The translations under genes and the position numbers were made by a program. A stretch of 64,000 nucleotides of DNA from Rhizobium leguminosarum bv. trifolii WSM1325 (lineage in GTDB: Bacteria > Pseudomonadota > Alphaproteobacteria > Rhizobiales > Rhizobiaceae). How positions within the stretch are numbered: the stretch's first letter is position 1; each line of letters opens with the position of its first letter. The notes below the pieces were generated by a model. The model made no database searches. It saw only the letters and a program-made list of their open reading frames with translations, and was not told where the DNA came from. Positions 1 through 7,729 of the stretch are shown here, piece after piece. The stretch spans positions 496,001 to 560,000 of the forward strand of contig CP001623.1 of the NCBI GenBank assembly GCA_000023185.1. The letters are read 5' to 3'.

Positions 1-1496
1 TGAAGGGACGGTCCCGACAAGACAGACTGGAGGGCGCCTTCTCCGTCTATGAAGTGCACGTCGGCTCCTGGCTTCGCGATCAAAAGGACGGCAACAGGTC
101 GCTCGACTGGGTCGAACTCAGCCAGCGGCTGGTTCCCTATGTCAGCGACATGGGCTTTACCCATATCGAGCTGCTTCCGATCATGGAGCATCCGTTCGGC
201 GGCTCCTGGGGCTATCAGCCGCTCGGTCTGTTCGCTCCCACCGGCCGATACGGGACGCCTGAGGATTTCGCTTATTTCGTCGACCGGTGCCATGGCGCCG
301 GGCTCGGCGTCATCCTCGACTGGGTGCCGGCCCATTTCCCCACAGATGCCTGGGGGCTTGCCCGCTTCGACGGCAGCGCGCTCTACGAGCATGAAGATCC
401 GCGCGAAGGCTTTCACCGCGACTGGAACACGCTGATCTACAATCTCGGCCGCAACGAGGTGAAGGGATTCCTGATCGCCAGCGCGCTGGAATGGCTGGAG
501 CGCTACCATATCGACGGTTTGCGGGTCGACGCCGTTGCCTCGATGCTCTACCGCGACTACAGCCGCAACGAGGGCGAATGGATTCCCAACCAATATGGCG
601 GTCGCGAGAATCTGGAAGCGGTCGAATTCTTCAAGCATCTGAACAGCATCATTCACGAGCGCTGCCCGCACGCGATGACGATCGCCGAGGAATCGACGGC
701 CTGGCCCGGGGTGACGAAGCCGCCGGAGCAAGGGGGGCTGGGCTTCGACATCAAGTGGAACATGGGCTGGATGCATGACAGCCTGAGCTACATCGAGAAG
801 GATCCGATTTACCGCAGTTACGCCCATGGCACGATGACCTTCGGCATGATCTATGCCTATTCCGAGCGCTTCATTCTGCCGATTTCACATGACGAGGTCG
901 TCTACGGAAAGGGCTCGCTGCTGGCGAAAATGCCGGGCGACGAATGGCAGAAGTTCGCCAATCTGCGCAGCTATCTCGCCTTCATGTGGGGTCATCCCGG
1001 CAAAAAGCTCTTGTTCATGGGGAGCGAAATCGCCCAGCCTGGCGAGTGGAACCATGATGGGTCGGTGACCTGGGATGTGCTGGACCGGCCTCAGCATGTC
1101 GGCATTCAGCGGCTGGTGAAGGATCTAAACGGCCTTTACGCCGACGAGCCTGCATTGCAGTTCGGTGACTTTCATCCCGAGGGTTTCGAATGGGCGGCAG
1201 CCGACGACGCCGTCAATTCCGTCCTCGGCATGCTGCGTTATGCGCCCGATCGCGCTTCACCGGTGCTGGTCATGTCGAATTTCACGCCGGTGCCGCGTTA
1301 CGGCTACAGGGTCGGCGTGCCCAGCGACGGTGTGTGGATCGAGAAGATGACGACGGATGCGCGGGAATATGGCGGTTCGGGCCTGGTCAATGGCGCGGTG
1401 TCGACTGAACCCGTGCCCGCCCACGGCAGGCCCGTCTCCCTGGCGCTGACGCTGCCGCCGCTATCGACGATTTTTCTGCAGGGGCCGTCGCCTTGA
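1..1496 (+). CDS. glgB: 1,4-alpha-glucan branching enzyme, 5'-truncated by window edge
   Basis: This is the C-terminal part (about 498 residues of the usual 730 or so) of the GH13 glycogen branching enzyme, which moves alpha-1,4 chains to alpha-1,6 branch points in the cytoplasm. The reading frame is open from base 3, and the segment [11 protein letters not shown] marks entry into the catalytic barrel. All four GH13 signatures are visible: DWVPAHFP (I), [12 protein letters not shown] with the nucleophile Asp (II), AEEST with the acid/base Glu (III) and SHDEV (IV). The C-terminal all-beta domain follows and ends normally at TGA. The N-terminal domains lie outside the window. The treZ and malQ genes 15 kb downstream belong to the same glucan metabolism, though other genes separate them. 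Confidence 0.97.
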   Translation, partial: KGRSRQDRLEGAFSVYEVHVGSWLRDQKDGNRSLDWVELSQRLVPYVSDMGFTHIELLPIMEHPFGGSWGYQPLGLFAPTGRYGTPEDFAYFVDRCHGAGLGVILDWVPAHFPTDAWGLARFDGSALYEHEDPREGFHRDWNTLIYNLGRNEVKGFLIASALEWLERYHIDGLRVDAVASMLYRDYSRNEGEWIPNQYGGRENLEAVEFFKHLNSIIHERCPHAMTIAEESTAWPGVTKPPEQGGLGFDIKWNMGWMHDSLSYIEKDPIYRSYAHGTMTFGMIYAYSERFILPISHDEVVYGKGSLLAKMPGDEWQKFANLRSYLAFMWGHPGKKLLFMGSEIAQPGEWNHDGSVTWDVLDRPQHVGIQRLVKDLNGLYADEPALQFGDFHPEGFEWAAADDAVNSVLGMLRYAPDRASPVLVMSNFTPVPRYGYRVGVPSDGVWIEKMTTDAREYGGSGLVNGAVSTEPVPAHGRPVSLALTLPPLSTIFLQGPSP

Positions 1497-1522
1497 CGGC
1501 GCGGCCGCGGAACTGTCATTTC

Positions 1523-1543
1523 GGTGACGGTTTCACCGTCACC
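1523..1543. terminator. Hairpin between convergent glgB and ABC ATPase genes
   Basis: A perfect 9-bp stem (GGTGACGGT / ACCGTCACC) with a TTC loop lies between the glgB stop and the end of the convergent ABC ATPase gene, and it includes that gene's stop codon. There is no clear T-run on either side. It is placed to act as a shared bidirectional terminator or a 3'-end stabiliser. Confidence 0.5.
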
Positions 1544-2300
1544 TGAGATAATGGATATGCGGGCGCGCATGATAGGGAGAGGCTTCGATGCGCGCCTCGA
1601 CGGAGAAGACGTCACGCAGAAGGTCTTCGCTCAATACATCCTGCGGTGCGCCGGAGGCAACGATCCTGCCTTGCTGCATGATGATCAGTTGGTCGCAAAA
1701 CATGGCGGCATGGTTGAGATCGTGAAGGGCGACGATGCTGGTGATCGGCAGGCCGGAGACGAGCCGCATCAGGCCGATCTGGTGCTGAATATCGAGATGG
1801 TTCGTCGGCTCGTCGAGGATCAGCTCCTGGGGCGATTGGGCGAGCGCCCTTGCGATATGGGTCCGCTGTTTTTCGCCGCCCGACAGGCTCTGCCAGCGAT
1901 CGTCGCGCTTTTCCGCCATGCCGGCGCGCGCCAGCGCCTCTTCGACCGCTTCCTCGTCGGTCTTCGTCCAGCCTGAAAACATCGACCGGTGCGGGAACCG
2001 GCCGAGCTTGACGACGTCGACGACCCTGAGATTGGCATTTGTCGTGGCGTGCTGCTCGACGAAGGCGATGCGCCTTGCGATCGAGCGGCGGCTGATCGTG
2101 CCGATGTCGCTCCGGTCGAGCGTGACCCGGCCGGAATGCGGCCGCTTCAGGCCGGCCAGAAGCCGCAGCAATGAGGTCTTGCCCGAGCCGTTTGGCCCGA
2201 GCAGACCAAGCATCCGGCCGGGCTGCGCCTCCATGGAAACGCCATCGAGAATGGTCTTCTTGCCAATTTTCCAGATGAGGTTGTCGGCTTTGATGCTCAT
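1539..2300 (-). CDS. Iron-siderophore/cobalamin-type ABC transporter ATPase
   Basis: A 253-residue ATPase of the FecE/BtuD/FhuC family that powers import by the permease encoded just upstream. Visible motifs are Walker A GPNGSGKT (residues 35-42), signature LSGGEKQR (139-146) and Walker B with D-loop LILDEPTNHLD (160-170). Length is normal for the family. The ATG overlaps the TGA of the permease gene by 4 bp (ATGA), so the two are translationally coupled. It is the last gene of a substrate-binding protein / permease / ATPase operon. The transported compound (ferric siderophore, haem or corrinoid) cannot be decided from the sequence. Confidence 0.95.
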   Translation of the reverse strand: MSIKADNLIWKIGKKTILDGVSMEAQPGRMLGLLGPNGSGKTSLLRLLAGLKRPHSGRVTLDRSDIGTISRRSIARRIAFVEQHATTNANLRVVDVVKLGRFPHRSMFSGWTKTDEEAVEEALARAGMAEKRDDRWQSLSGGEKQRTHIARALAQSPQELILDEPTNHLDIQHQIGLMRLVSGLPITSIVALHDLNHAAMFCDQLIIMQQGRIVASGAPQDVLSEDLLRDVFSVEARIEASPYHARPHIHYLR

Positions 2301-3337
2301 GATGCGCGCTGGAACCGGTAGAGGATGATAGAGAAGAAGGGGACGCCCACCAGGGCCGTGACGACGCCGATCGGCAAGATCTGATTGGGAATGAGGGCGC
2401 GCGCGGCAATGTCGGCGAGCACCATGAAGATCGCTCCTGCTATGGCGCAGGCTGGCAGCAGGCGCACATGCAGCGGCCCGACGACAAAGCGGGCGACATG
2501 CGGGACGACGAGGCCGACAAAGCCGATCGACCCCACCATGCTGACGATCGTCGCCGTCATCATCGCCGTCAGCGCGAAGAGCACCATCCGCGCGCGGCCG
2601 ACATTGACGCCGAGCGAGGAAGCCGCCTCGTCGCCGAAGGTGAAGGCGTCAAGCACGCGGGCATAAAACAGGCAGCCGATGAGGCCGATGCCGACGACAA
2701 TCGAGACCAGCGCGAATTCCGGCCAGCGCACACCGCCGAAGCTGCCGAGCAGCCAGAACATGACGTCGCGGGCCTGCTGCGCATTGGCCGAGGTGGTGAC
2801 GATATAGGACGTGGTGGCGTTGAAAAGCTGCGAAGCGGCGACACCGGCAAGGATGGTGCGATCCGCGCCGCCGCGCGTGCCGTTCGAGAGCAGCGCCACG
2901 AAGAAGAAGGCCGCGAAGGCGCCTGCAAAGGCGCCGGCCGAAAGCGAGACCGCGCCGGCGCCGATCCCGAGAATGACAATTGCGACGGCGCCAGTCGAGG
3001 CGCCGGCGGAGATGCCGAGAACATAGGGCTCGGCAAGCGGGTTGCGCAGCAGCGACTGCATGATCGCGCCCGACAGCGCAAGGCCCGCGCCGCAGAAGGC
3101 GGCAACGAGCGCCCGGCTGAGACGATAATCCCAGATGACGGTCTCGTGGATGCGGTTCAGTTCGACCGCGGTCCATCCCAGCCGGTTGGTGACGGCCGAA
3201 AACGTGGTTGCAAGCGGGATCGGCAGGTCGCCGATCCCGACGCTGACGCCAATGGCGATAGCGATGAGGCAGAAAGAGGCGAGGAGCAGTGCGAGGACGG
3301 CTCCCAGCTGCCGGAAGATACGGCCCGCTTCCGTCAC
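2297..3337 (-). CDS. FecCD-family ABC transporter permease
   Basis: A 346-residue, very hydrophobic protein of the FecCD (BtuC-like) permease family, with about nine or ten membrane segments. Family signatures include the stretch ALSGAIMQSLLRNPLAEPYV near residue 90 and GFVGLVVPHVAR in the C-terminal half. It probably forms a homodimer in the inner membrane and takes substrate from the binding protein encoded upstream. The start is GTG and overlaps the TGA of the binding-protein gene (GTGA). The middle position in the operon and the overlaps on both sides support one importer. Confidence 0.95.
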   Translation of the reverse strand: MTEAGRIFRQLGAVLALLLASFCLIAIAIGVSVGIGDLPIPLATTFSAVTNRLGWTAVELNRIHETVIWDYRLSRALVAAFCGAGLALSGAIMQSLLRNPLAEPYVLGISAGASTGAVAIVILGIGAGAVSLSAGAFAGAFAAFFFVALLSNGTRGGADRTILAGVAASQLFNATTSYIVTTSANAQQARDVMFWLLGSFGGVRWPEFALVSIVVGIGLIGCLFYARVLDAFTFGDEAASSLGVNVGRARMVLFALTAMMTATIVSMVGSIGFVGLVVPHVARFVVGPLHVRLLPACAIAGAIFMVLADIAARALIPNQILPIGVVTALVGVPFFSIILYRFQRAS

Positions 3338-4359
3338 TTCAACAGACCGAGAGCCTTCAACTGGCCGGCCACCTGTTCAGCGCCGTAGACCGTGCGGACG
3401 GTCGGGTTCATCGCCTGGCCGTCCATGATCACGATCGCCTTGTTTTTGACGGCAGGGATCTGGCTGACGGCCGGATCGGTGTTCAGGAAATTGATCTTGG
3501 CCTCCGGCTTGTCGAGCTCCCAGCGGTTGCGGTCGAGACTGGCGACGACGATGATGTCGGGATCGGAGGCGATGATGCCTTCCCAGCCGAGTGTCGGCCA
3601 TTCCGCTTCCGCTGATATCGCATTGTGTCCGCCGAGCAGGTCGGCGATGAAGCCGGACGCGCTGTTCTTGCCGCCGAGATAGGCATCGGCCGATGGGCTG
3701 GGGCTGGAGAACCAGAAGACGTAGGAAAGGCTTTTGCCGTCCCTCGAAACGCTGGAGCGAAGCTTGGCTTCGCGCGCCTTAAAGTCTGCAATCAGCGCCT
3801 GGCCGCGATCGGCGACGTCGAAGATCTGCGAGAGTTCATCGATTTCCTTGTAGAGAAGATCCATATTCCACAGCTCGGCGCGGCTGCCGTACTGGTCCTT
3901 GACGTCCTTGGTGCTGAGGCAGGTGCTGGGCGAGAGATAGGTCGCGACGCCGACCTTGTCGAAATCCTCGCGCTTGGCGACCTTGCTGTTCGGCCCGACC
4001 AGGCTCGGCAGAGCCACCGCCACGAAGTCGGGATTTTCGGCGAGCATCGATTCGAAGGTCGGCATCTCGACGGTCAGAAGCTTGACCTTGGCATTGGCTT
4101 CGGCGAGCTGCGGCAGGACCTTGCTCGGCCAGAAGGCCGTGCCGGCCATCTTGTCCTGAAGGCCGAGCAGCAGCAGGATTTCAGCGCTGTTCTGGCCAAG
4201 GCCGATCGCCCGTTCGGGTGCCTTCTGGAAAGTCACCTGCGCGCCGCAGTTTTCCAGGCTCAGCGGGTAGGTCGTCGAACCGGCCAAAGACGGATTTGCG
4301 GCAAGGCCGATCATGGCGGAAAGGCCGCAGGCGGCCAGAAGCGATTTAAGGCTGGTCAC
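3334..4359 (-). CDS. Iron-siderophore-type ABC substrate-binding protein
   Basis: A periplasmic binding protein of the FecB/FhuD/BtuF class (helical-backbone fold), first gene of the operon. I place the start at the GTG at 4359, because a GGGGAA ribosome-binding site precedes it and the protein then opens with a clean Sec signal peptide (SLKSLLAACGLSAMIGLAAN, cleavage near NPSLAG). The longer ATG at 4428 would put an unlikely 23-residue leader in front. The mature part holds typical family segments: PERAIGLGQNSAEILLLLG near the N-terminus and EGIIASDPDIIVVASLDR towards the C-terminus. There are about 341 residues. The upstream region is AT-rich, as expected for a promoter, but I could not identify a convincing iron-regulatory box. 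Confidence 0.93.
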   Translation of the reverse strand: MTSLKSLLAACGLSAMIGLAANPSLAGSTTYPLSLENCGAQVTFQKAPERAIGLGQNSAEILLLLGLQDKMAGTAFWPSKVLPQLAEANAKVKLLTVEMPTFESMLAENPDFVAVALPSLVGPNSKVAKREDFDKVGVATYLSPSTCLSTKDVKDQYGSRAELWNMDLLYKEIDELSQIFDVADRGQALIADFKAREAKLRSSVSRDGKSLSYVFWFSSPSPSADAYLGGKNSASGFIADLLGGHNAISAEAEWPTLGWEGIIASDPDIIVVASLDRNRWELDKPEAKINFLNTDPAVSQIPAVKNKAIVIMDGQAMNPTVRTVYGAEQVAGQLKALGLLK

Positions 4360-4512
4360 GAAGTTTCCCCGGTGCGTGAGTATATCCGGCCGCCGTATAG
4401 CCTCAGAAACGGGCGGAAAACAAGACAAAATAAATCAACTTATCTCAAAATTGACAGCGTTTTGCTGCCGGGCAAAGTGCCATCAACCGCGAAACTGAGC
4501 CGCGTTCGCCGT

Positions 4513-5150
4513 CTAAACAGGGCCGACCGGTGACAGCGACTTGCCGTAGACTGCGAAGATCGCGACGATCTCCTTGAGGATGTCGGAGAGCGGAAGCGTG
4601 CCCTTTCTGTTGAACGCCATGTCGTCACGTTCGAAAGGGCAAGGCAGATCTCGCTGGAATCGTGACGCGACTGGTAGGCGAGACCGTCCGGCCGGTCGGC
4701 ATAGTGCCAGAGCACGTCGGTCCAAAGGCCGCATGGTCCGTAGGCGCCGGTGGAGACGGCATATCAGTGCCGAGGGCCTCCAGGCCGGTTCCGTGCATGC
4801 GCACGATCCTCAGCGGCCTGATACAGCTGAGCTCGCTGATGGCGCGGGTGGTGATTTCGGCCATGGACACCATCAACCGCCGGGGATTGCGCAGGATCGT
4901 TTCGGCACGCGCTCCCCGGAGCGGCTCATCCCGATATAGAGAATTTTGAAACGTCTGCTGGCGCTGTCGAAAAACGGTTGGAGGCGGCAATCCCGGAACC
5001 GGGTCCAAAGAAGATGGGATCGAGATGCGTCCGATGGACCCTATGGAGGACCTGCCCGGCGGGAATGAGATCAATCGGCAATGGCGAATGGGCGGCCAAG
5101 CGGGCGGGCAGTGCAGCTTCCGACGGTCCCCGGCCTGCATTTGCGCGCAT
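4513..5150 (-). pseudogene. RES-domain toxin (NAD+ phosphorylase family), multiply frameshifted
   Basis: A RES-family toxin reading frame broken by several small indels. The N-terminal part (LHRVHRTHLDPIFFGPGSG then NRF) is read from the ATG at 5150. The next part (FKILYIGMSRSGE) is in a second frame and RAETILRNPRRLMVSMAEI in a third. The segment LWHYADRPDGLAYQSRHDSS is in a further shifted frame, and the end (LSDILKEIVAIFAVYGKSL) needs another shift. Intact homologues degrade NAD+. The ATG shares one base with the stop of the antitoxin gene (TGATG), the usual coupled arrangement. At least four shifts argue for a dead toxin unless the sequence is poor here. Confidence 0.8.
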
Positions 5151-5761
5151 CAGGCAAGGCCGTGGGAAGTTTCAATCCGGATCAGATGCCGGACTGCTTC
5201 ACGATCGCCGTCGCGCAGCGCCTGCAGGGGTGTCTGACCACCGAGAACCGTATCGGGAGCAAGTAGAAAATCCAATGCGACCCACGGACCGGCGGCGGCA
5301 AAACCGCCCACGACGTCGGAAATCCCTGCGATCACCTCACCTTGATTAAACTGGCAGAGCGGATAACGCCAGTCGCGGCCCTCGCGCACGGCAAGCAGCG
5401 TGCCGGCTCGTCGCCTCTTGTCGACGGCCTGTCTGCTGATGCCGAGGACTCGTCCGGCGTCCTCGGCCGACATCGTCCCACCGGCCCGTTCGACGAGATT
5501 TTGCCGATGCTCGACATTGCGAGCCAGTGCCGGAACCAGCGGATCGAGATCGTTTATCGCCGCGCCGACCATGTCCGAGCGGCTGAGAAGCTGCGCCAAC
5601 GATCCGGCGTCCGTCGGGGCTGAAAGCGCCTCGGCCAGGTCCTTTGCCGACACATTCGCAGAAATGCGCACCAGCGCCGAGGTCGCGCGTCGCAGAAACG
5701 CGGTTCTGATGGAATTTGCCTCTTCCCGCACAGTGACGGTTCCGGATGCGTGATGGGCCAT
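5150..5761 (-). CDS. Xre/MbcA/ParS-type antitoxin of a RES toxin-antitoxin pair
   Basis: A protein of about 203 residues whose C-terminal half (LDFLLAPDTVLGGQTPLQALRDGD) matches the toxin-binding domain of Xre-MbcA-ParS antitoxins (former DUF2384). The middle part (SAEDAGRVLGISRQAVDKRRRAG) reads as a DNA-binding helix-turn-helix. I chose ATG 5761 because an AAGGAG ribosome-binding site lies 7 bases upstream; the ATG at 5800 has none and would add 13 residues. In this family the antitoxin neutralises the RES toxin and represses its own promoter. The toxin downstream is broken, so the antitoxin may now be an orphan regulator. Confidence 0.85.
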   Translation of the reverse strand: MAHHASGTVTVREEANSIRTAFLRRATSALVRISANVSAKDLAEALSAPTDAGSLAQLLSRSDMVGAAINDLDPLVPALARNVEHRQNLVERAGGTMSAEDAGRVLGISRQAVDKRRRAGTLLAVREGRDWRYPLCQFNQGEVIAGISDVVGGFAAAGPWVALDFLLAPDTVLGGQTPLQALRDGDREAVRHLIRIETSHGLA

Positions 5762-5776
5762 TCGGCGGCTCCTTGG

Positions 5777-5802
5777 TTGACAAGGTATATATATGGCCAA
5801 TG
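5777..5802 (-). promoter_or_regulatory. AT-rich palindromic stretch in the antitoxin promoter
   Basis: Directly upstream of the antitoxin ribosome-binding site lies an alternating AT tract (TATATATA) flanked by GGCC and TTGACAA-like sequence. It is the natural place for a self-regulatory operator of an Xre antitoxin. The assignment rests on position and the partial symmetry only. Confidence 0.3.
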
Positions 5803-5834
5803 ATAGAATCAGCCACGTATTAGGACCGAGCTCA

Positions 5835-6698
5835 TCAGTGAGCTTCGAAAAACTCCCTCATCGCCCGGGAGAGCGCATACGGATTTTCCTCGGCCACGTG
5901 GTGACCGCTCTCTATGCCGTAACCTCGCACATCATCCGCCCAGCTTCGCCAGATGGCGACAGGATCTCCATAGATCTTTTCCAGGTCGTCGCTGAGCGAC
6001 CAAAGGCACAGCATGGGGCAGTTCACTTTCCTGCCGGCGTCGCGGTCCGCGCTGTCGTGCAGATGATCGATGCTGAGGCCGGCGCGATAATCCTCGATCA
6101 TGCCATGGATCACACCGGGATCACGGATGACGTCGAGCAGGTCATCATAGGCCTCCGAACCCATCAGCCTGGGTGACAGCTTGTCGTACCAAGCTAGCGG
6201 ATTGGCTGAAATTGCGCGTTCGGGCTTTTCCGGCTGGGCAAAGAAGAACCAGTGATACCAGTCTCTGGCAAAGGTCCAGTCGGCGCGCTCGAGATGCTCG
6301 ATAACAGGAATGGCGTCCACGATGACGAGCTTGCGCACGCAGGCGGGATGATCCATCGCCATGCGAAACGCCGTCAAGCTTCCACGGTCGTGTCCAACTA
6401 CGAAGAAGCTTTCGTGTCCCAATCGTTTCATCAGCTCGACGAGGGCGTGAGCCTTGGCGCGCTTAGAGGAATTGCTGCTATCCGGAGCGTCGCCCGGCTG
6501 ATAGGAGCGGCCGAAGCCAGGAAGATCGGGACAAACGACGTGGTAGCCTGATGACAAGAAATCTGCAGCTTTGCCCCAGGTCATATGGGTCCTTGGGTGG
6601 CCGTGGAGAAGAAGAACGGCTGGCCCCGATCCTCCGTGACGGACACGAAGCGAGCCTGCTGCGGTGTCGATCGCATCCAGGGTGAAGCCATCGAACAT
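5835..6698 (-). CDS. Alpha/beta hydrolase, fluoroacetate-dehalogenase-like
   Basis: A 287-residue cytoplasmic alpha/beta hydrolase. Visible elements are the oxyanion motif HGHPRTHMTW (32-41), the nucleophile Asp104 in VGHDRGS, the pair His149-Trp150 (RDWYHWFFF), Tyr204 in EDYRAG, and a C-terminal catalytic His in ESGHHVAEENP. Asp104, Arg105, His149 and Trp150 fall at the positions known for fluoroacetate dehalogenases. The second carboxylate-binding Arg of those enzymes (position 108) is Leu here, so the true substrate may differ. It lies 2 bp after the small gene upstream on the same strand and is probably co-transcribed with it. Confidence 0.85.
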   Translation of the reverse strand: MFDGFTLDAIDTAAGSLRVRHGGSGPAVLLLHGHPRTHMTWGKAADFLSSGYHVVCPDLPGFGRSYQPGDAPDSSNSSKRAKAHALVELMKRLGHESFFVVGHDRGSLTAFRMAMDHPACVRKLVIVDAIPVIEHLERADWTFARDWYHWFFFAQPEKPERAISANPLAWYDKLSPRLMGSEAYDDLLDVIRDPGVIHGMIEDYRAGLSIDHLHDSADRDAGRKVNCPMLCLWSLSDDLEKIYGDPVAIWRSWADDVRGYGIESGHHVAEENPYALSRAMREFFEAH

Positions 6699-6700
6699 CT

Positions 6701-6982
6701 TCAGCTCAGCTTTCCCACGAGCTTGGCATAGTCCGAAAATGTCAGCCGTTCGCCTTTCCTGCCTGCCTCCTCGGCGAGCTGCAGCACACGGATGGGAAAC
6801 AGGATCGCGGCGCGGTTGGCACCGGACAGTTCATGGTCGTCATCGTCTTCGATTGCCTTCTTGGCTTTCGAGAGCGCGGCATTGAGTTCTTGGCTGGTGA
6901 GCAGTTCTTTCTCGACGATCGCATCACAAATCGACGCCATGGCCATGATCAGGCCCTTGAGCTGGAGGTTGGCCGTATTCAT
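6701..6982 (-). CDS. Small conserved-type cytoplasmic protein, function unknown
   Basis: A 93-residue protein with no signal peptide or membrane segment. It opens MNTANLQLKGLIMAMASICD and has an acidic patch EDDDDHE near residues 45-51. The start at ATG 6982 is supported by a GGAG six bases upstream; a longer open frame to 7291 has unlikely composition and no ribosome-binding site. It sits directly before the hydrolase gene and may form a two-gene unit with it. I do not recognise the family. Confidence 0.7.
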   Translation of the reverse strand: MNTANLQLKGLIMAMASICDAIVEKELLTSQELNAALSKAKKAIEDDDDHELSGANRAAILFPIRVLQLAEEAGRKGERLTFSDYAKLVGKLS

Positions 6983-7058
6983 GAGAACTCCGAGGAAACG
7001 ATGGATCTGGGACGATGGCGCTCCGGCTCTTCGCCGATTGCGCCGCGGCATTGCTACG

Positions 7059-7508
7059 TCAGTCCGGTTGAACCGGCCGGATCGTATCGACGGCGACGGC
7101 GCCCTCGAGGATCCCGCGCGTAATATCGCGCCTGTTCCGGTCGATCTCGATGACGGTGTAAAGCTTGTCGTCCCGAAAGGCGCTGGCATTGACCGTGGTG
7201 ACATCCTCGGCGGGAGCCGCATCCACTTCCATGAAGTCGAGCTCACGAGCCGCGGCGACGATCCTGGCGTCACCGGGCGTTCTGGCGGCAACGACGACAG
7301 TGCCGTGTCCGGGGGAATTGTCCCATCGCGGATCGTCGGGTGCGGCGATCGGCTCCAACCGGTAGATGTTGAGCATCTCGCCGCCTATGTCGGACGACGC
7401 TTGCGCAGCATCCTCGATTTGCGCCTGGCTCTCGACCGACTTTCCGAAAGTGGTCGGGCTGGTCGCGTTATTGATTTCTTCCTTGCCTGTCCTTGAGACG
7501 TTCGACAT
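7059..7508 (-). CDS. Hypothetical protein with an EcfG-type promoter
   Basis: A 149-residue hydrophilic protein. The N-terminal 60 residues are low-complexity and polar (MSNVSRTGKEEINNATSPTT); the C-terminal half looks folded (WDNSPGHGTVVVAARTPGDA, then FRDDKLYTVIEIDR). Start ATG 7508 has a GGAGA box. I do not recognise the family. A perfect GGAAC-N17-CGTT sequence ends 25 bases before the start, so the gene probably belongs to the general stress response of Alphaproteobacteria. It diverges from the large HAMP kinase gene. Confidence 0.75.
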   Translation of the reverse strand: MSNVSRTGKEEINNATSPTTFGKSVESQAQIEDAAQASSDIGGEMLNIYRLEPIAAPDDPRWDNSPGHGTVVVAARTPGDARIVAAARELDFMEVDAAPAEDVTTVNASAFRDDKLYTVIEIDRNRRDITRGILEGAVAVDTIRPVQPD

Positions 7509-7532
7509 GTCGCTCTCCATTGTCAGAACGGT

Positions 7533-7558
7533 AACGACAGCCGGCAGCAAAGTGTTCC
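7533..7558 (-). promoter_or_regulatory. EcfG-type (general stress sigma factor) promoter
   Basis: Read on the minus strand, GGAAC (7558-7554) and CGTT (7536-7533) are separated by 17 bases. This is an exact match to the known alphaproteobacterial general-stress promoter GGAAC-N16/17-CGTT. The -10 element ends 25 bases before the ATG at 7508, a good distance. Confidence 0.75.
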
Positions 7559-7729
7559 GCGCACGAAAAACCACAAATTTGACCGGAGCGGTTTCGGGCG
7601 AGCATTTCCGATATTTGCAACTATCAGGCTCATTTTGGGTGGTGAATCATGTTAGGATGAACGCGGGACGGCCCATACCATTTTCTGAGTTGAGCACTAA
7701 ATTACCAGTCGTCGAACAGGGGGATTTTC

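Noticed and set aside
2468..3388. Plus-strand open frame opposite the FecCD permease
   Set aside because: Composition is rich in Asp/Arg/Gly as expected for an antisense shadow; no ribosome-binding site.
4380..4500. Iron-responsive RirA/Irr box upstream of the siderophore ABC operon
   Set aside because: A TGA-N9-TC-like stretch is present in AT-rich sequence but does not match the known consensus well enough.
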